DNA of 64,000 bases from Levilactobacillus cerevisiae (GTDB lineage: Bacteria > Bacillota > Bacilli > Lactobacillales > Lactobacillaceae): contig NZ_RHNN01000017.1 of the NCBI RefSeq assembly GCF_003946245.1, positions 1-64,000 of the forward strand, in the 5' to 3' direction. A model generated the notes under the pieces. It did not search any database. It was not told the origin of the DNA and was given only the letters and a program-made list of their open reading frames with translations. Positions 61,590 through 64,000 of the stretch are shown piece after piece (within the stretch, counting starts at the first letter, position 1; the number at the start of each line of letters is the position of its first letter). The translations under genes and the position numbers were made by a program.

Positions 61590-62714
61590 CTATTCCAAAA
61601 AGTCTTTCAATTGCTTACTCCGTGAAGGGTGGCGTAACTTCCGCAGCGCCTTGGCTTCGATTTGACGAATCCGTTCACGGGTCACACCGAAGACCTTGCC
61701 GACTTCTTCCAAAGTCCGCGTCCGGCCGTCATCCAAACCAAACCGTAAGCGCAAGACGTTTTCTTCCCGATCAGTCAGGGTGTCCAGGACACTTTCCAAC
61801 TGTTCCTTCAGTAATTCGTATGCGGCGTGGTCAGCGGGACTCGTGGCATCTTGGTCTTCAATGAAGTCACCTAAGTGAGAGTCATCTTCTTCACCAATAG
61901 GCGTTTCCAAGGAAACGGGTTCTTGCGCAATCTTCAAGATTTCACGAACCTTTTCCGTTGGCATGTCCATTTCGGCCCCAATTTCTTCTGGCGTTGGTTC
62001 CCGCCCTAAGTCTTGGAGTAATTGCCGTTGAATCCGAATTAACTTGTTAATGGTTTCAACCATGTGCACAGGAATCCGAATCGTCCGTGCTTGGTCAGCA
62101 ATCGCCCGTGTAATGGCTTGCCGAATCCACCACGTTGCGTACGTGGAGAACTTAAACCCTTTCCGGTAGTCGAATTTCTCGACGGCCTTCATCAAGCCCA
62201 TGTTCCCTTCTTGAATCAGGTCCAGGAATTGCATCCCCCGACCCACGTAACGCTTTGCAATGGAAACAACTAACCGTAAGTTGGCCTCTGCTAACTCTTG
62301 TTTTGCGGTTTCATCACCGTTTTCAATCCGTAAGGCTAAGGCGACTTCTTCGTCCGCCGTTAACAGGTTGACCCGGCCGATTTCTTTTAAATACATCCGA
62401 ACAGGGTCGTTGATCTTAACCCCAGTGGTCGTGGAGGCTTCCTTTAATTCTTTCTTGGAAACGGCCTTTTGGGCTTTAACGGCCCGTGCATCTGGCTCAC
62501 CCTTAGCATCAACCACGCTGATTCCGGCATCGGAAATCGTTTCGAGTAACTTATCCATTTGCTTGGCATCCAACGTGTATGGCGTCGCCACATTGTCGGT
62601 CAAATCATCATATGTGATGTGACCGGCCTTTTTGTTGTCCTTAATTAAGGCACGCACCGTCTTGTTGTATGCTTTCTGGTCAAACATTGGTTGATCCGTG
62701 GTCTTTTTTGCCAT
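61590..62714 (-). CDS. rpoD: RNA polymerase primary sigma factor (sigma-70/SigA)
   Basis: Housekeeping sigma factor, 374 residues, the short Gram-positive form. Region 1.2 is [16 protein letters not shown] near 100. Region 2 has [35 protein letters not shown] and the -10 recognition helix [17 protein letters not shown]. Region 3 is [14 protein letters not shown] and onward. Region 4.2 ends [20 protein letters not shown] for -35 recognition. ATG at 62714 follows AGGGGG; the open frame upstream overlaps the intergenic space to dnaG. It lies 16 bp after dnaG in the dnaG-rpoD operon and is followed by a strong terminator. Confidence 0.97.
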   Translation of the reverse strand: MAKKTTDQPMFDQKAYNKTVRALIKDNKKAGHITYDDLTDNVATPYTLDAKQMDKLLETISDAGISVVDAKGEPDARAVKAQKAVSKKELKEASTTTGVKINDPVRMYLKEIGRVNLLTADEEVALALRIENGDETAKQELAEANLRLVVSIAKRYVGRGMQFLDLIQEGNMGLMKAVEKFDYRKGFKFSTYATWWIRQAITRAIADQARTIRIPVHMVETINKLIRIQRQLLQDLGREPTPEEIGAEMDMPTEKVREILKIAQEPVSLETPIGEEDDSHLGDFIEDQDATSPADHAAYELLKEQLESVLDTLTDREENVLRLRFGLDDGRTRTLEEVGKVFGVTRERIRQIEAKALRKLRHPSRSKQLKDFLE

Positions 62715-62730
62715 TAAAATACCCCCTAGA

Positions 62731-64000
62731 CTAAAGTTGCTTGTTCGCTTGGCGCTGTTGCTCCAACTGAACAATCTCAATGACTAATTGCCGTTGTTGT
62801 TCGGCGTCTCCGAGTCGCGAGGCCTCCGCCAGTTGATTTTTCTTCTGGCGCAGTTGTTCCTCGACCGGAGCCTCATCCATAATGATTGCTAAATAGTCAT
62901 CAATCTCACGCGGGGTGACCGCCGCGTAAGTTGCCGTTTCTAAATCGATGACAATCTGCTGCAGTCGGTCTTCCTTTAGAAAGTCCGTGAACTGCGCAGT
63001 ACGGTATGTTTGGTGCGTTTGAAAATAACCTTGGGCCAAGGTGTAGATCACTTGATAGTCGTCGTGCACGAAGCTGAAACCGTCGAGATTACTGACTTTG
63101 GCCCAGACATTTCTGTCGTGGAGCAAGCGAATCAATAACCCGCGTTCAGCCCGTTCAAGCCGGGTCAGTGGACGTTGTTGTTGATGGACGGTCACTGGTG
63201 GTTCCGGTGGCGCCTGCTGTTGTGTCTGTTGCCGCGGTCGTTCCCGTTCCTGCTGAGCCACCGTGCTGCGTTGCGTTTGTTTGAGTTGCGCCTGCAACGC
63301 CGCCTTGTCAATGTGAAATTCATTGGCAATTTGGGTCAAATACATGTCGAGCTCAACCGGTTCTTGAACTTGCGCCAACAGTGGCATAATCTGATTCACA
63401 TAATCTAACTGCTCGCTGTCGGTATCCAAGGACTTATTCCGCCGCATGAAACGTAAATTAAACTGCAACGGCGGTTCCTTCGCGCTCACCAACATTTGGC
63501 GAAACGCCTCGTCACCATGTGCGCGTCGGTATTCATCGGGATCTTGTCCCTCTGGCAACTGGATCACACTCAGATTCAGGTGACTGTGCTGGCCCAACAA
63601 CGTCAGTGCCCGGGAAATGGCCCGTTGACCGGGTTCATCCCCATCGTAACACACGTTAAGCTTGTCCGTGGTCCGCTCGATTGCATAAATCTGTTCGGTG
63701 GTCAGGCTGGTCCCCATGGATGCAATCCCATTATGCACACCGGCTTGGGTGGCAGAAATGACGTCCATGTACCCTTCAAACAGGGTGACCTCACCCGCCT
63801 CGCGAATCGCGGTGCGCGCCAAGTCAAAATTGAACAACAACCGGCTCTTGTTGAACAGCGGCGTTTCCGGACTGTTCAGATATTTCGGCTGGTCATCCGC
63901 CTTTTTCATCAGCCGCCCAGAGAAGGCCGCCACGTGACCACTCGCATTGCGCAAGGGAAACATGACCCGTTCGGTAAAACGGTCTCGCAGCTCACCCTCG
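62731..64000 (-). CDS. dnaG: DNA primase (partial, 5' end outside window)
   Basis: The last 422 codons of DnaG, which makes RNA primers for replication. The frame runs through the window edge (the visible first residues read [18 protein letters not shown]), so an ATG at 63963 is internal, not the start. The N-terminal zinc-binding domain and the first part of the catalytic core are missing. TOPRIM residues are present: [10 protein letters not shown] with the catalytic Glu, and [12 protein letters not shown]. The C-terminal helicase-interaction domain follows a Gln/Pro-rich linker ([15 protein letters not shown]). It is upstream of rpoD by 16 bp. Confidence 0.96.
   Translation of the reverse strand, partial: EGELRDRFTERVMFPLRNASGHVAAFSGRLMKKADDQPKYLNSPETPLFNKSRLLFNFDLARTAIREAGEVTLFEGYMDVISATQAGVHNGIASMGTSLTTEQIYAIERTTDKLNVCYDGDEPGQRAISRALTLLGQHSHLNLSVIQLPEGQDPDEYRRAHGDEAFRQMLVSAKEPPLQFNLRFMRRNKSLDTDSEQLDYVNQIMPLLAQVQEPVELDMYLTQIANEFHIDKAALQAQLKQTQRSTVAQQERERPRQQTQQQAPPEPPVTVHQQQRPLTRLERAERGLLIRLLHDRNVWAKVSNLDGFSFVHDDYQVIYTLAQGYFQTHQTYRTAQFTDFLKEDRLQQIVIDLETATYAAVTPREIDDYLAIIMDEAPVEEQLRQKKNQLAEASRLGDAEQQRQLVIEIVQLEQQRQANKQL

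Noticed and set aside
63961-63963. ATG at 63963 as the start of dnaG
   Set aside because: The frame continues to the window edge with conserved primase residues ([10 protein letters not shown]), so the ATG is an internal Met.

Overview
The window is chromosomal DNA of a low-to-mid GC Firmicute, almost certainly a heterofermentative Lactobacillaceae member (a Levilactobacillus-like genus is my best guess). The reasons are gene content and order (dnaG-rpoD, trmK-nif3, xerD-ribT-scpA-scpB-rluB-ribU, cca-abcF-thyA-dfrA, ypbB-recQ-LysM-cmk-rpsA-der-hup, rbgA-rnhB-dprA-topA-xerC-hslV-hslU, parE-parC), strong AGGAGG-type ribosome binding sites, frequent GTG and TTG starts, and a pyruvate kinase locus without the usual neighbouring 6-phosphofructokinase gene. 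Species cannot be fixed from the sequence alone. No rRNA, tRNA, CRISPR, prophage or intact insertion sequence was seen.

Layout. 0.1-2.1 kb: manganese-dependent pyrophosphatase and a LysR regulator. 2.2-6.7 kb: topoisomerase IV (parE-parC) behind a LexA-type box. 6.9-8.5 kb: plsY and an aldose epimerase. 8.7-19.4 kb: hslVU, xerC, topA, dprA, rnhB, rbgA, yozE, ypmS, ypmR and degV. 19.5-25.6 kb: hemolysin III, a gene-free repeat region, then the dfrA/thyA/ABC-F/cca operon. 26-28.4 kb: yitT and a TPR protein. 28.7-36 kb: hup, der, rpsA, cmk, a LysM protein, recQ and ypbB. 36.2-41.7 kb: an FMN-riboswitch-controlled riboflavin transporter, rluB, scpB, scpA, ribT, xerD and cvfB. 41.9-49.4 kb: a TMEM175 channel, pyk with a cre site, a transaldolase-like gene in the pfkA position, and dnaE behind a LexA-type box. 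49.5-55.2 kb: clpB with a CtsR box and a long structured leader, pepT, nif3 and trmK. 55.3-61.5 kb: a repeat cluster and an accessory insertion (MMPL exporter with Rrf2 regulator; TetR regulator with divergent HXXEE membrane protein). 61.6-64 kb: rpoD and the 3' part of dnaG.

Most genes lie on the minus strand and serve DNA replication, topology, repair, segregation, translation and proteostasis. The less expected content is intergenic: a family of related structured repeats (types A, B and C, with mosaic and scar-like copies) in gene-free stretches at 20.3, 25.8, 28.5, 40.6, 45.0 and 55.5-56 kb; a 16-17 bp tandem repeat ahead of ypbB-recQ; and the clpB leader, which holds a terminator, a hairpin and a near-perfect three-way junction with interchangeable arms.
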